This document shows positions 44,605 to 54,733 of a stretch of DNA of 64,000 nucleotides, piece after piece. A model generated the notes under the pieces. It saw only the letters and a list, made by a program, of their open reading frames with translations. It had not been told where the DNA came from and ran no database searches. The stretch lies in the NCBI RefSeq assembly GCF_000218235.1, contig NZ_GL945017.1, forward strand, positions 1,056,040 through 1,120,039, read 5' to 3'. The number at the start of each line of letters is the position of its first letter. The stretch's first letter is position 1. Source of the DNA: Hallella multisaccharivorax DSM 17128. GTDB taxonomy: Bacteria > Bacteroidota > Bacteroidia > Bacteroidales > Bacteroidaceae. Made by a program: the position numbers and the translations under genes.

Positions 44605-45924
44605 TTACTTTTCAAGAAGTTCGATAGTGGCGATTTTCTGCTTAATGGCATCCTGCAGCATAGCCTGAGGCATCTCCATATTCTCCAGACGGAGCGTCTC
44701 TGCATACGCCTGGTTGTAGAATTCGTGTGCCTTAGCATAGTTCTTCAGCTCGCGATAAGAGTCACCTATCATCACCATGTAGTTCACTCGGTCCATGACA
44801 GCGTCCTCTTGTGACAGCGCTTTCTCGACCCATTGGATAGCGATCTCATGGTCCTTAGGCTTCAGACTCTTGCCTGCTGCCATGTAAAGGTTCTGTGCTG
44901 CCTTACCATAGTCGGCTGCACGGAGGTTATCCTGCATCTTTGAGAAGTAGGTCTGCATAGCTTTTATGTATCCATCTACATCCTTATTCTTATAAAGATT
45001 GTAGAGTGCATCGAAGTAAAGCTTTGATTTCTCGTAAGGGGTGATGCCCTTCAAACCGATAACATCATAGGCTTTAGCATACTGATTCTTGACTTTCTCA
45101 ACATAATCCTTATACTTTATGTTGCCATCCTTTGCCAAATCTTCAGCCAGCATGTCGTTAGCTTCAGCAATATAGTAGGCTGGTGCCTTGCCAATAGCCT
45201 TCATCCAGTCGTCAAGATGATCATTGATAAGGTCTACGATGTACTGTTTGTGCTCCTTATCATCATCTCCTTCAAGGGTAAGAATAATCTTATAGTCGTT
45301 CTCGTTGATGATTTTCAAAGGTGCTTTGGCAGCGATATAGTTCTTATAAAGCTTCTGTAAACGCGTCACCCACTTGTCTGCTTCCATGCCTTCTTGCGCC
45401 TGGAGAAATGAAGGAGCTTTGAGAAGAAGCTGCTGTTGTACGTCGAGATCATTGTTATTTGCCTTGTACTTATTGTAAAGTTCCTCAAAACTCACACTCT
45501 CACCAGCAACAATCTTGGCTGCTTCCATGAGCTCATCGGCATTCATGGCACCCGTATTGACTGATAAGGCCTTGCCGTCTGGGGCGATAAAAGCCATTGT
45601 CGGATAGGCAACAACCTTATAATTCTTCGCAATCTGTACGTTTTCGCCCTTCTCAGCATCGAGTTGCAGACTGATAAAGTGCTCATTGAAGTACTTACCT
45701 ACCGCCTCTTGGGTGAAAACAGTCTTAGCCATCTTCTTGCAAGGAACACACCATACGGCATAAAAGTCGACAAATAACGGTTTGTTTTCCTGCTTTGCCT
45801 TGACCAATGCTTCCTCAAATGTCCCTTTAAAGAAGCTGATACCCGTTGTATTCTCCTGAGCATGTAATGGAGAAACAAACATGAAAAGCGCTACAAGCGC
45901 ATAGATATATCTTTTCATTTTCAT
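44605..45924 (-). CDS. Exported thioredoxin-fold protein with helical C-terminal domain
   Basis: Signal peptide (YIYALVALFMFVSPLHAQ), then a thioredoxin domain with the CxxC redox site WCVPCKK (Cys59, Cys62) and the cis-Pro region VVAYPTMAFI. About 300 more residues form TPR-like helices (for example AKAHEFYNQAYAETLRLENM). Such fusions in Bacteroidetes act as periplasmic disulfide reductases or isomerases for neighbouring proteins. It sits between a small lipoprotein and the M16 peptidase in one operon. Confidence 0.82.
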   Translation of the reverse strand: MKMKRYIYALVALFMFVSPLHAQENTTGISFFKGTFEEALVKAKQENKPLFVDFYAVWCVPCKKMAKTVFTQEAVGKYFNEHFISLQLDAEKGENVQIAKNYKVVAYPTMAFIAPDGKALSVNTGAMNADELMEAAKIVAGESVSFEELYNKYKANNNDLDVQQQLLLKAPSFLQAQEGMEADKWVTRLQKLYKNYIAAKAPLKIINENDYKIILTLEGDDDKEHKQYIVDLINDHLDDWMKAIGKAPAYYIAEANDMLAEDLAKDGNIKYKDYVEKVKNQYAKAYDVIGLKGITPYEKSKLYFDALYNLYKNKDVDGYIKAMQTYFSKMQDNLRAADYGKAAQNLYMAAGKSLKPKDHEIAIQWVEKALSQEDAVMDRVNYMVMIGDSYRELKNYAKAHEFYNQAYAETLRLENMEMPQAMLQDAIKQKIATIELLEK

Positions 45925-45975
45925 AAGTAATACCTTATAAGTTATTCATATTGTCGTGTGAGAAGCCCACGGAAG

Positions 45976-46452
45976 TTACTCGGTAGGCAGCTCATCGTCT
46001 GTTACTACAATCGTAAAAACATCCTTTAAGATGGCCTCATGGTCCTCATTATACACCCTAAGAGAGAGTGCATAATGTCCGTTAGAGAGCTGACGGGAGG
46101 CATCTTGTGAGACAACTATCAGTCCACCAGCCACTGAAATCTTCCCTTCTTTATAGAGTTTCATAAAGAGTTCAGAAGCAGAGGGGCTGTCAGCCTTGAC
46201 ACTTGATAGGTCGAAATTAACAGGATTGGTACCTGCTACACCTTGAATGCGTATGGATACGAACGGCAAATTGTCAGTTGCACGCTCGCTGGTAGAATCA
46301 ATGTTGTGGAAAACATTCATTGAATCAGGAGTGAACGAGGCTCCTTCAGTCCGGAGATAACCCACATCCATCTTGCTGCATGATGCCATGAATCCTATGA
46401 CGAGCGCCATCAGAGAGAGCATCAGTATGTTATTTTTCTTTATCTTCATCAT
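45976..46452 (-). CDS. Small surface lipoprotein of the SusCD operon
   Basis: Lipoprotein signal (LSLMALVIGFMASCSK, Cys near residue 25) and a single beta-rich domain of about 130 residues (NLPFVSIRIQGVAG, GHYALSLRVYNEDHEAILKD then VFTIVVTDDE), Ig-like by composition. I do not recognise a named family. In its place between the FAS1 gene and the thioredoxin gene it is probably an outer-surface helper of the SusCD-type transporter. Confidence 0.65.
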   Translation of the reverse strand: MMKIKKNNILMLSLMALVIGFMASCSKMDVGYLRTEGASFTPDSMNVFHNIDSTSERATDNLPFVSIRIQGVAGTNPVNFDLSSVKADSPSASELFMKLYKEGKISVAGGLIVVSQDASRQLSNGHYALSLRVYNEDHEAILKDVFTIVVTDDELPTE

Positions 46453-46522
46453 CGTCTAATATTCATTTCATGTGATTTGGATAGTCAAGCAATATGCTTT
46501 CAGATATTCAGTCAGCGTGATT

Positions 46523-47158
46523 TTAGAAATCACCTGGCGTGAAATTATAATCAAGAGAGTGTACAACACCCGTCAATGTCTCAATGTTACATGAAGCAAC
46601 GTGGGAAGTTTTCGTCGTAGAAGGTGACACAAGGTAGATCTGAAGTGGTCCTGCATGAGCCACACCATTGTAAGATTCACGGAAAGTATATACCCATAAC
46701 TGCTTACCAGAGGCCATTGTGAGCATCTCGCCACCCTTTCCAATCGGCGTAGAGGGGTCAGTTGACTTCACACCTTCCTTGAAATCGTCCAGCATAACAC
46801 GCTTACCTGGCAGCAAACAGTCGAGGATAAACCTCTGACAGTCGGCTATTGGCATGTCAGAAACATACTCCATACCATTTGCATAGAGGTAACGACGGAT
46901 GCTATTGCTGGTCGGTCCGAAGAAAGTGAAGTTCTTTCCATACTGGCTTGTGCCCTGAAAGATACCCACAAGGTTGGCTCTTTCAGCCATCTCACATAGC
47001 AATTGCCAGTTATACTTATCACCTTTAAAGTAGTCCCACATGGTTGTTTCATGCTTACCATTGGCCACTCCGGTATCATCAAAGTTGTATTGTGTACAAC
47101 TGTTGAGGCTACATATAGCAAGAGACAACATTATAATACAAATTATCTTCTTCATCAT
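46523..47158 (-). CDS. FAS1 (fasciclin)-domain lipoprotein
   Basis: The start at 47158 gives a lipoprotein signal (CIIMLSLAICSLNSCTQY); the frame opens 11 codons earlier with no good reason to use it. The FAS1 domain shows ANLVGIFQGTSQYGKNFTFF then GPTSNSIRRYL, and the later KGGEMLTMASG. FAS1 proteins mediate surface binding. It follows susD directly, a common order in Bacteroidetes SusCD-FAS1 operons. Confidence 0.85.
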   Translation of the reverse strand: MMKKIICIIMLSLAICSLNSCTQYNFDDTGVANGKHETTMWDYFKGDKYNWQLLCEMAERANLVGIFQGTSQYGKNFTFFGPTSNSIRRYLYANGMEYVSDMPIADCQRFILDCLLPGKRVMLDDFKEGVKSTDPSTPIGKGGEMLTMASGKQLWVYTFRESYNGVAHAGPLQIYLVSPSTTKTSHVASCNIETLTGVVHSLDYNFTPGDF

Positions 47159-47194
47159 ATCAGAGTTATTATAGATTCGTAACCAAACCAACCA

Positions 47195-48748
47195 TTAGTT
47201 ATATGCTTGCCAATATGGTTTCTGGCGCAATTTGTTGTTAATGACATGTCCATCCTTGTCCTGCCATGCGTCTTTTGGCAATGGCAAGAAGAGCGCACCG
47301 TTCTGTATATCCTGGTTGGTGAGTACCTTGAACTTACCTTGCAGCTCCTCTTTAACATATCCATTACGGATAATATCAGCATAACGGGCATCATTTTCAC
47401 CTATAAACTCTTTCTCTCTTTCGAGGAAGATAGCCTTCTTCAGGCCTCCAGTATCATAGGTTGAAGGGTAAGAAAAGGCACCAGCGCGATTACGGATAAC
47501 GTTTAAGTCGGCAATAGCCTGTGCTTCATTTCCCAGCTTCTGATTACATTCTGCACGCAAAAGATAGATGTCTGCCAGTCTCCAATACACGTAATCAGCA
47601 TCTACAGTGCGGTAACTTTTACCACTTGGGGAGTACTGATCGGCGTCGAAGATGGCCTTTCTGAACTTATACATAATGGCATAATCTGTGCCATCTACGT
47701 CATGTTGAGTCCCCCGCTGATAGAAAAACGCCTGTAAACGCTTGTCTGTTGTATCTGGGAAGAGTGTTTCTACCGTTGACTTGTACAACTGATAAGTGGT
47801 TCCAGATGGTAGGTCAGCCAATGTCTGATCTTCTCTTACAGGCCAGCTCACGTAATTCTGCGCTATCTCATTTGGTGAAACGACATTCTCAGAACGTGTT
47901 TTATCGAAGTAAAGGCTGAAGATAGCCTCTGGATTAGGGCTCTTCTCATTTGACAGATAGGTGCAGAGTTCCTCCGGAGAAGTGCACAACTGGTAGTTAC
48001 CCACCTTATTATCAATCAGCTCAGTGGCATATTTGACAGCGTTCTGATAGTCCTCCTGCGCATTACCATTCAGATGATAAAGCTCCGTAACACTACCTCT
48101 CCACGCATAGAGCTGTGCCAACAAAGCAGCAGCAGTACCCTTTGAAGCCGTCTGACGATTGGTTATTGCATTCCCATTGAGGTCGGTCAGCTTGTCCAAC
48201 ATAGGCAAAACATCCAATGCTTTCTTAGCATGTTCAATCGCCGTGTTGAGCACTTGCTCCTGAGACGACAGCTCATAAGGTTTGATGATAGAAGAGTTCT
48301 CGGTGATGATAGCATCCCCATAACGCTGAGCCAAGAGGAAATAAGAGAGTCCAAGCCCAAACTCTGCCTGTCCAACATGGTAGTTCCGGCGCTCAGGCGA
48401 CAAGTCTTTCGTCCTGTCAATGTTATCCAACAACAGGTTAGACTCAAAGATAATATCATAGAAGCCCTTCCAAGAATACTCACTTGTTATCACCGTTCGT
48501 GGGTTCCACTCACGCAATTGTTTACCATCCAATATGTCATCAGCCAACACACCAGCCGTTGCAAAGTCATAATTGTTGCCCACGACGGTGTTGATATAGT
48601 ATTGAATGGATGTCGTTGTGGCGTTCAATTCCTTCTCCGTATTGAAGGAATTACTATATGTAAGCCCATTCTCAGGCTGCAGATCCAAGTTACAGGAAGA
48701 GAGAAGGCAGGCACATAACGAAAGATATATGATTCTTTTCATTTTCAA
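47195..48748 (-). CDS. SusD/RagB-family surface nutrient-binding lipoprotein
   Basis: Lipoprotein signal (LSLCACLLSSCNLDLQPENG), N-terminal TPR helices, and the C-terminal SusD block DYVYWRLADIYLLRAECNQK then LGNEAQAIADLNVIRNRAG, with the ending YADIIRNGYVKEEL. SusD caps the SusC channel and binds the ligand at the surface. It begins 3 bases after the susC stop. The ligand is probably a peptide, judging from the peptidase downstream rather than any glycoside hydrolase; this is inference. Confidence 0.93.
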   Translation of the reverse strand: MKMKRIIYLSLCACLLSSCNLDLQPENGLTYSNSFNTEKELNATTTSIQYYINTVVGNNYDFATAGVLADDILDGKQLREWNPRTVITSEYSWKGFYDIIFESNLLLDNIDRTKDLSPERRNYHVGQAEFGLGLSYFLLAQRYGDAIITENSSIIKPYELSSQEQVLNTAIEHAKKALDVLPMLDKLTDLNGNAITNRQTASKGTAAALLAQLYAWRGSVTELYHLNGNAQEDYQNAVKYATELIDNKVGNYQLCTSPEELCTYLSNEKSPNPEAIFSLYFDKTRSENVVSPNEIAQNYVSWPVREDQTLADLPSGTTYQLYKSTVETLFPDTTDKRLQAFFYQRGTQHDVDGTDYAIMYKFRKAIFDADQYSPSGKSYRTVDADYVYWRLADIYLLRAECNQKLGNEAQAIADLNVIRNRAGAFSYPSTYDTGGLKKAIFLEREKEFIGENDARYADIIRNGYVKEELQGKFKVLTNQDIQNGALFLPLPKDAWQDKDGHVINNKLRQKPYWQAYN

Positions 48749-48750
48749 AA

Positions 48751-51700
48751 TTAGAATTTTAAATTAAGACCCAAGGTAACTTTTCTGCTCAAAGGATACT
48801 GTGTTCCGTCGTCTTTTCCTGTATAAGGATTGATGACTTCGGGGTCAACTCCTGAATAATTGGTTATCAAGAAGAGGTTCTCACCACTGAGATAGATATT
48901 TGCATCCTTGACGAAAGTACCCTTCAACCAAGTCTTTGGGAACTGATAACCGATGACTAACTGCTTCAGACGCAGGAAGCTGATGTTCTCAATGTTGGAG
49001 TCTACATTACCATCAAACTGTCCGATGTAATCCTTATCAGCAAATTCAAGGGAAGGATACTTGGCATTGCGGTTCTCAAGAGTCCAGAAGTCACCCTCGT
49101 GAAAGTAGTTCATGATAACACCAAAGTCTTTCGTAAAAGTGAAGGCACTGTTCTTGTACATGTTCATCACCTTACGTCCTATGGTGTAACTGAACAGTAC
49201 ATCAAGGCTCAATCCCTTCCATTCCAAGTGACTGTTCAGGCCACCATACACTGCAGGCAGCGTACTACCAGCATAATAGAGGTCCTTATCATCGATCACA
49301 CCATCAAAGTTCTGGTCCTTGATCTTACGCCCACCCACACGCAATGGGTTATTAACCGACTGAAAATAGAGTGGCGTAAGCTTTCCGGAAGCATTAGGAT
49401 ACATTGGGATATCCTCCTCCTTCTGTACGATACCCTCATCCTTGAAAGTGTAGATTCCATATACAGGGCGACCCAAAACCTTGTCATTGAGGTCTTCACC
49501 ATTATAGGTCTTGCGCAGCATATTCTTATTGTGTGAGAGGTTCATTCCCACACTCCAGTTCCAGTTCTTCTTACGAATGATGTCATACTGAGCCTCAAAC
49601 TCAATACCTTCATTCGAGATTGCTGAGGCATTGTCCCACATGCTTGTTGCCAAGAAGACGTTACCTGGGAGATAAGACTGCATCAGCAGCTTGCTGGAAT
49701 ACTTATAATAATAATCGAGTTTGAGCTTTAAACGATAGTCTAAGAACTGAAGATCGAGGCCAACATCATACTGGTCGCTCTCTTCCCACGTCAGTTTCTT
49801 GTTTGCCATGGACTGTGGTATCAAGCCTAATGAGCCATTAAAGACATTACTCTCCTCCATTACGCCCAGCGCAAGGTAAGGTTCTTGGAACTTCTGACCT
49901 GATTTTCCCCATGAAGCACGCAGCTTACCGAAGCTTAACCACCAGAATTTCTTCATGAAATGTTCCTCACTGAAAGCCCAACCAAGACCTACAGAAGGGA
50001 AAGTACCCCAACGAACGTCCTTGCCGAAGACGCTTGATCCATCCGAACGAACGGACACTTCGGCCATGTAACGTTTCTTATAGTTATATGCAGCACGCCC
50101 TAAGAAGCCGACCAATGACTGCTCCTGCTGATTGGTGAGGAAACTTTGTGCGGCTCTTATCGTACCATCATCATTCAAAAGAGATGGCCATCCCTCGCCA
50201 GCATACTTGATGGAGTTCGTTGGACCGCCCTTTGCCGTGCCGCTAAGGTTCTGTAACAAGTCGTAATTATACGTCATACCTGCCATCAACTCCAGCTTGT
50301 GATCACTTGAAAGTGGTACGTTATAAGTCAGGATATTCTCTGCCTGAATATTCGTCATTGCTATGTTCGATGCATCTACAGCTGACTTGAGGTCATATTT
50401 CAGATAGTCGGGTGTGAAAGTATATACTCGTGTGAAGTAATGATCGAGTGAATAAGTGGATGAAAAGCGCAATCCTTTGAAGATGTTATAGTTCAGGCCG
50501 ATACTCAATCGGACATTATAATTAGAGTTCGTCTTGTCGATATCTTTCAGCTGACGCAGTGCAATCTGCTCTGCTGTACTCCCCTTTCCGGGCAGAAGTG
50601 TCGACGTTTGTTTTGGATCAAAGGTCAATCCCTGCACACGACCACCATCAGAACCCGCCTTCTGTGTGGCATAAGTGAGGTTGATACGCGTGAAAGCACT
50701 GAGCTTTGTAGACAGGTTGAAGTCGAGATTACTCAACAAACTGTAACGACGGAAGTTAGAACTAATCATGATACCCCTTTCATCATAGATACCAGCATTG
50801 ACCATATACCTTATATTGTTCGTACCTCCAGCCAACTGCAGGTCGGCTTTCGTCACCCGACCAACACGGAAAGCGTATTTCCACCAGTTGGTTCTATTAT
50901 TATAAAAGGTGTTCAGAGAGTCTTGGGCAATGGCCGGCAAACGACGATCGGGGTCAAGGACCCTACCATTGCGCCACAGATAATCATATGCGCCATCATT
51001 ATCAGCATCCCATCCATACGAGTCCTTATAGGATCCAGGAAAAACAATTTTGTCCGTAAGATAGTCATAATGTGCCTCACGCTGGCTCTTTGCAAGGAGC
51101 AAGGCAATGTCGCGCTCACCTTTACCCATGGTCTGCATTGGCGTGCTTGGCAACCATGAAAGCGACTGAGACACGTTGACACTCACTTCAGACTTGCCTG
51201 ATTTTCCTTTCTTTGTCGTGATAAGGATAACGCCATTACCTGCACGTGAACCATAGAGGGAGGCAGAAGCGGCATCTTTCAGCACCTGAACAGACTCGAT
51301 ACTTGAAGGATCAAGACCAGCCAAGGGATTGATTCCACCTGTAGCCTCTGACGCACTGCCCCACACAGGAATACCATCAATGACGTAGAGAGGTGTTCCG
51401 TCGTTGATACCCTTCTGGTTCAGCGAACTGAAACCACGTATCGTGATGCGTGAACCGCCACCGCCAGGTGATCCGGAGAGGTTGCTCACGTCGACACCAG
51501 CCATACGTCCCTGTAGTAAGTTCTCAATACTTGCCGTCGGAGCCTTCTGTAAATCCTCTGGTTTAACGGACGTTATCGCACCCACCTGCTCGCGTGTGTT
51601 ACGCTTACCATAGGCAATTACTGTCACTTCGCCCAAGGAATGGGCCGAAGAGACAAGGACAACATTCAGGTCTTTCCCTGCATGACCTTTCAAAGTCTTT

Positions 51701-52233
51701 GGTTCAAAGCCCACACTTGATATGGTTATGTTCGCTTCCTGCTGATCAAGAGGCATGGAGAAATTGCCATCAATGTCAGCTATAACACCCTTTGATGTCC
51801 CTTTTATCTGCACAGTAGCAAAGGGAACACCCAGTCCGTCCTTGTCCTTAACGGATCCTTTAAGCACGAACTGTCCTTGTTTAGCATCCTGCATCTTAAA
51901 AACGTTGATGACATTCCCGTCAACATTGTGCATGAAATGCGTATGTGATAAAAGGCTCTCTACAGCACTCAGTTCGTCGACATCATCGAACGAGATGGTG
52001 AGAAGTAGAGAATCATTCTTCACGTCGTCGGAATAATTTATTTTGTAATCGCCCTTTGTTGCAAGGAAATCCAGGATATCAGCCACACTCTTATCCTTAA
52101 ACGAGATTGAGAACGGCTTACCTGGCACCTGCGAGAATGCCGGAGTAGTCCCAATGAGGACCAAGAAAAAGGTCATTAGGATTACTACTGATGGTAACCT
52201 TCGGGTGAGACTTAACACATGATGATACTTCAT
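48751..52233 (-). CDS. SusC/RagA-family TonB-dependent outer-membrane transporter with STN domain
   Basis: In order: signal peptide; STN domain (residues about 45-115, FSISFKDKSVADILDFLATK); carboxypeptidase-like beta-sandwich (LKGSVKDKDGLGVPFATVQI); TonB plug (GVDVSNLSGSPGGGGSRITI, LYVIDGIPVWG, SVQVLKDAASASLYGSRAGN then GVILITTKKG); and a 22-strand barrel ending YPLSRKVTLGLNLKF. The STN domain usually talks to an anti-sigma factor, but no ECF sigma or anti-sigma gene is next to it. A weak -7 box TAAATTTG lies at 52385-52392 (minus). Confidence 0.95.
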   Translation of the reverse strand: MKYHHVLSLTRRLPSVVILMTFFLVLIGTTPAFSQVPGKPFSISFKDKSVADILDFLATKGDYKINYSDDVKNDSLLLTISFDDVDELSAVESLLSHTHFMHNVDGNVINVFKMQDAKQGQFVLKGSVKDKDGLGVPFATVQIKGTSKGVIADIDGNFSMPLDQQEANITISSVGFEPKTLKGHAGKDLNVVLVSSAHSLGEVTVIAYGKRNTREQVGAITSVKPEDLQKAPTASIENLLQGRMAGVDVSNLSGSPGGGGSRITIRGFSSLNQKGINDGTPLYVIDGIPVWGSASEATGGINPLAGLDPSSIESVQVLKDAASASLYGSRAGNGVILITTKKGKSGKSEVSVNVSQSLSWLPSTPMQTMGKGERDIALLLAKSQREAHYDYLTDKIVFPGSYKDSYGWDADNDGAYDYLWRNGRVLDPDRRLPAIAQDSLNTFYNNRTNWWKYAFRVGRVTKADLQLAGGTNNIRYMVNAGIYDERGIMISSNFRRYSLLSNLDFNLSTKLSAFTRINLTYATQKAGSDGGRVQGLTFDPKQTSTLLPGKGSTAEQIALRQLKDIDKTNSNYNVRLSIGLNYNIFKGLRFSSTYSLDHYFTRVYTFTPDYLKYDLKSAVDASNIAMTNIQAENILTYNVPLSSDHKLELMAGMTYNYDLLQNLSGTAKGGPTNSIKYAGEGWPSLLNDDGTIRAAQSFLTNQQEQSLVGFLGRAAYNYKKRYMAEVSVRSDGSSVFGKDVRWGTFPSVGLGWAFSEEHFMKKFWWLSFGKLRASWGKSGQKFQEPYLALGVMEESNVFNGSLGLIPQSMANKKLTWEESDQYDVGLDLQFLDYRLKLKLDYYYKYSSKLLMQSYLPGNVFLATSMWDNASAISNEGIEFEAQYDIIRKKNWNWSVGMNLSHNKNMLRKTYNGEDLNDKVLGRPVYGIYTFKDEGIVQKEEDIPMYPNASGKLTPLYFQSVNNPLRVGGRKIKDQNFDGVIDDKDLYYAGSTLPAVYGGLNSHLEWKGLSLDVLFSYTIGRKVMNMYKNSAFTFTKDFGVIMNYFHEGDFWTLENRNAKYPSLEFADKDYIGQFDGNVDSNIENISFLRLKQLVIGYQFPKTWLKGTFVKDANIYLSGENLFLITNYSGVDPEVINPYTGKDDGTQYPLSRKVTLGLNLKF

Positions 52234-52810
52234 GGTAGGTTTGTTATTAATTTAATAAATTTATAATTCGTATATGACAAATGGTAATATTGTTAATTAA
52301 CCATGCTTAGTGATATCGTAATCATGGGAGAGCTACTATCTTCCAATCTTAAGCTAACAATGATTCCAAAATGAATTTTTTCTGCAAATTTAAACATATC
52401 TTTTGGTAATGCGAAGAAAATATGTATTTTTTTTATGAATATCAGCAATCATCCAAATTAACAGAGTTTGCACTGCCATCATTATACTTGGCACAAACTC
52501 TGTAGCCGTATGATTGACTAACAGAAAAGAATTACTATGAATCTGACTGTATTTCGGATATTTTATTTTAAGCCTTATAATTTGGGGTGAGGAAATCTTA
52601 GCTGGTAAAAAAAATACTCTTTTGCCTTGTAACACACCCTTTTACAATGCAACTGCCGCATGATGGAATTGCGCTTCATTGTGGTAGGAAGAAGGGATGT
52701 TGCGTGGGAATCGTGGGAATCGAGCGAAAAGTGAATAATAATAACCTTAAAATAACGATAGTTTGAGAATATTTGCTTACCTTTGCAAGGTTAATGCAGG
52801 TTGATGCATC
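52234..52810. other. Divergent intergenic region susC / dxs
   Basis: 577 bases without a gene. It holds a minus-strand TAAATTTG (52385-52392) for susC and a plus-strand TACCTTTG (52778-52785) for dxs, 25 bases before its ATG. No clear -33 boxes, repeats or RNA genes are seen. A short minus-strand frame near 52390-52635 looks like chance. Confidence 0.5.
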
Positions 52811-54733
52811 ATGGATGAAAAGATGTTTTCGCTTTTAAGTCAAATACAATATCCCCCAGATCTTAGGAAGCTCAGGGTGGCGCAGCTTCCGGAGTTGTGC
52901 CGTGAGTTGCGACAAGACATTATTGACGAGGTGTCTGTCAATCCCGGTCATCTCGCTTCCAGTCTTGGCGTGGTGGAGCTCACGGTAGCCCTTCACTATG
53001 TGTTTGACACACCGGAAGACCGTATTGTGTGGGACGTAGGCCATCAAGCTTATGGCCATAAGATTCTTACAGGCCGTCGTGACCAGTTCTATACCAACCG
53101 TCATCTTGGCGGTATCCGTCCTTTCCCCACGCCATTGGAGAGTGAATACGACACGTTCACGTGCGGACATGCCTCCAACAGCATCTCTGCGGCACTCGGT
53201 ATGGCTGTGGCGGCAAAGCGGACGGGACATCCCGGCAGGCACGTCGTGGCGGTCATTGGCGACGGCGCCATGAGCGGCGGACTGGCTTATGAGGGCCTCA
53301 ACAATGTGTCGTCAACGCCCAACGACATGCTTATCATCCTCAACGACAACGATATGTCCATTGATCGTGCCGTGGGAGGAATGGAGAAGTATCTCATTAA
53401 TATTGATGTCAACGAGACCTATAACCGCCTTCGTTTTAAGGCCTCACAGTGGCTGCGAGGTAAGGGCTATCTTAACGATGACCGTCGCAAGGGTATCCTC
53501 CGCCTGAACAATGCGCTCAAGAGCGCGCTCGCCCATCAGCAGAACATCTTTGAGGGCATGAACATCCGTTACTTCGGACCGTTTGAGGGTCACGATGTGA
53601 TGGAGCTGGTGCGTGTGCTGAGACAGATTAAGGACATGAAAGGTCCCAAGCTGCTCCATCTGCACACCGTCAAAGGCAAGGGCTACTCCCCCGCTGAGAA
53701 GGATGCTACGGTGTGGCATGCCCCTGGTCGTTTCGATGCTGCCACAGGTGTGCGCATCGCTGAGAACGGTGACGGACAGCCATTGAAATACCAGGAAGTC
53801 TTCGGCCGGACGCTGTTGGAACTGGCCAGGCAGAATCCGCAAATCGTGGGGGTCACACCAGCTATGCCCTCAGGTTGCTCCATGAACATTATGGCCAAGG
53901 AAATGCCCGACCGCGTCTTCGACGTGGGCATTGCCGAGGGGCATGCTGTGACTTTCTCAGGCGGTATGGCAAAGGACGGATTACTGCCTTTCTGCAACAT
54001 CTACAGTGCCTTTTCCCAGCGGGCCTATGACAATATCATACATGATTTAGCTATCCTCAACCTACCTGTCGTGCTCTGTCTCGATCGCGCGGGGCTCGTG
54101 GGGCAGGACGGTCCCACTCACCACGGAGCTTTTGACATGGCCGCACTTCGTCCGATACCCAATCTTACCATTGCCGCACCGATGTGCGAGCACGAGCTTC
54201 GACGGCTGATGTACACGGCCCAATTGCCCGGAAAGGGAACCTTTATCATCCGTTATCCGCGGGGAAGGGGCGTCTATCCTGTTTTGAAAGAGGAGGACTG
54301 GCGCTGTCCGCTCACGGAGATTCCCGTGGGAACGGGCCGTTGTCTGCACGAAGGATCAAAGGTGGCGGTCATCACTATCGGACCGATAGGAAATGAGATT
54401 GCGAACATTATATCAGACTTCGAGGAGAAACATGCAGAAAGCACAGGCTGGATAGCGCATTACGATCTGCGCTTCCTCAAACCGTTGGACGGAGACCTGC
54501 TGACGGCAATAGGCTGCAAATTCAGAAAGATCATCACGGTGGAAGACGGGGTTCGTAATGGCGGTATGGGCTCGGCCGTACTCGAATGGATGACCGATCA
54601 CGGCTATTCACCTAAGATTGTGCGCCTCGGATTGCCTGATACCTTTGTGGAGCATGGCACGGTGGAGGAGCTGCGGAAGGTGTGCGGCATTGATAATGAC
54701 AGTATTTGTGAAGTGATAGAAAAGTTATTATGA
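52811..54733 (+). CDS. dxs: 1-deoxy-D-xylulose-5-phosphate synthase
   Basis: The TPP enzyme that starts the MEP isoprenoid pathway from pyruvate and glyceraldehyde 3-phosphate. Signs: [15 protein letters not shown] (His79), [17 protein letters not shown], the TPP-binding GDGAMSGG (150-157) with the following NDNDMSID, and the C-terminal [18 protein letters not shown] and RFLKPLD. The length of 640 is normal. The stop overlaps the trkA start by 4 bases, so isoprenoid and potassium genes are coupled here. Confidence 0.96.
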   Translation: MDEKMFSLLSQIQYPPDLRKLRVAQLPELCRELRQDIIDEVSVNPGHLASSLGVVELTVALHYVFDTPEDRIVWDVGHQAYGHKILTGRRDQFYTNRHLGGIRPFPTPLESEYDTFTCGHASNSISAALGMAVAAKRTGHPGRHVVAVIGDGAMSGGLAYEGLNNVSSTPNDMLIILNDNDMSIDRAVGGMEKYLINIDVNETYNRLRFKASQWLRGKGYLNDDRRKGILRLNNALKSALAHQQNIFEGMNIRYFGPFEGHDVMELVRVLRQIKDMKGPKLLHLHTVKGKGYSPAEKDATVWHAPGRFDAATGVRIAENGDGQPLKYQEVFGRTLLELARQNPQIVGVTPAMPSGCSMNIMAKEMPDRVFDVGIAEGHAVTFSGGMAKDGLLPFCNIYSAFSQRAYDNIIHDLAILNLPVVLCLDRAGLVGQDGPTHHGAFDMAALRPIPNLTIAAPMCEHELRRLMYTAQLPGKGTFIIRYPRGRGVYPVLKEEDWRCPLTEIPVGTGRCLHEGSKVAVITIGPIGNEIANIISDFEEKHAESTGWIAHYDLRFLKPLDGDLLTAIGCKFRKIITVEDGVRNGGMGSAVLEWMTDHGYSPKIVRLGLPDTFVEHGTVEELRKVCGIDNDSICEVIEKLL

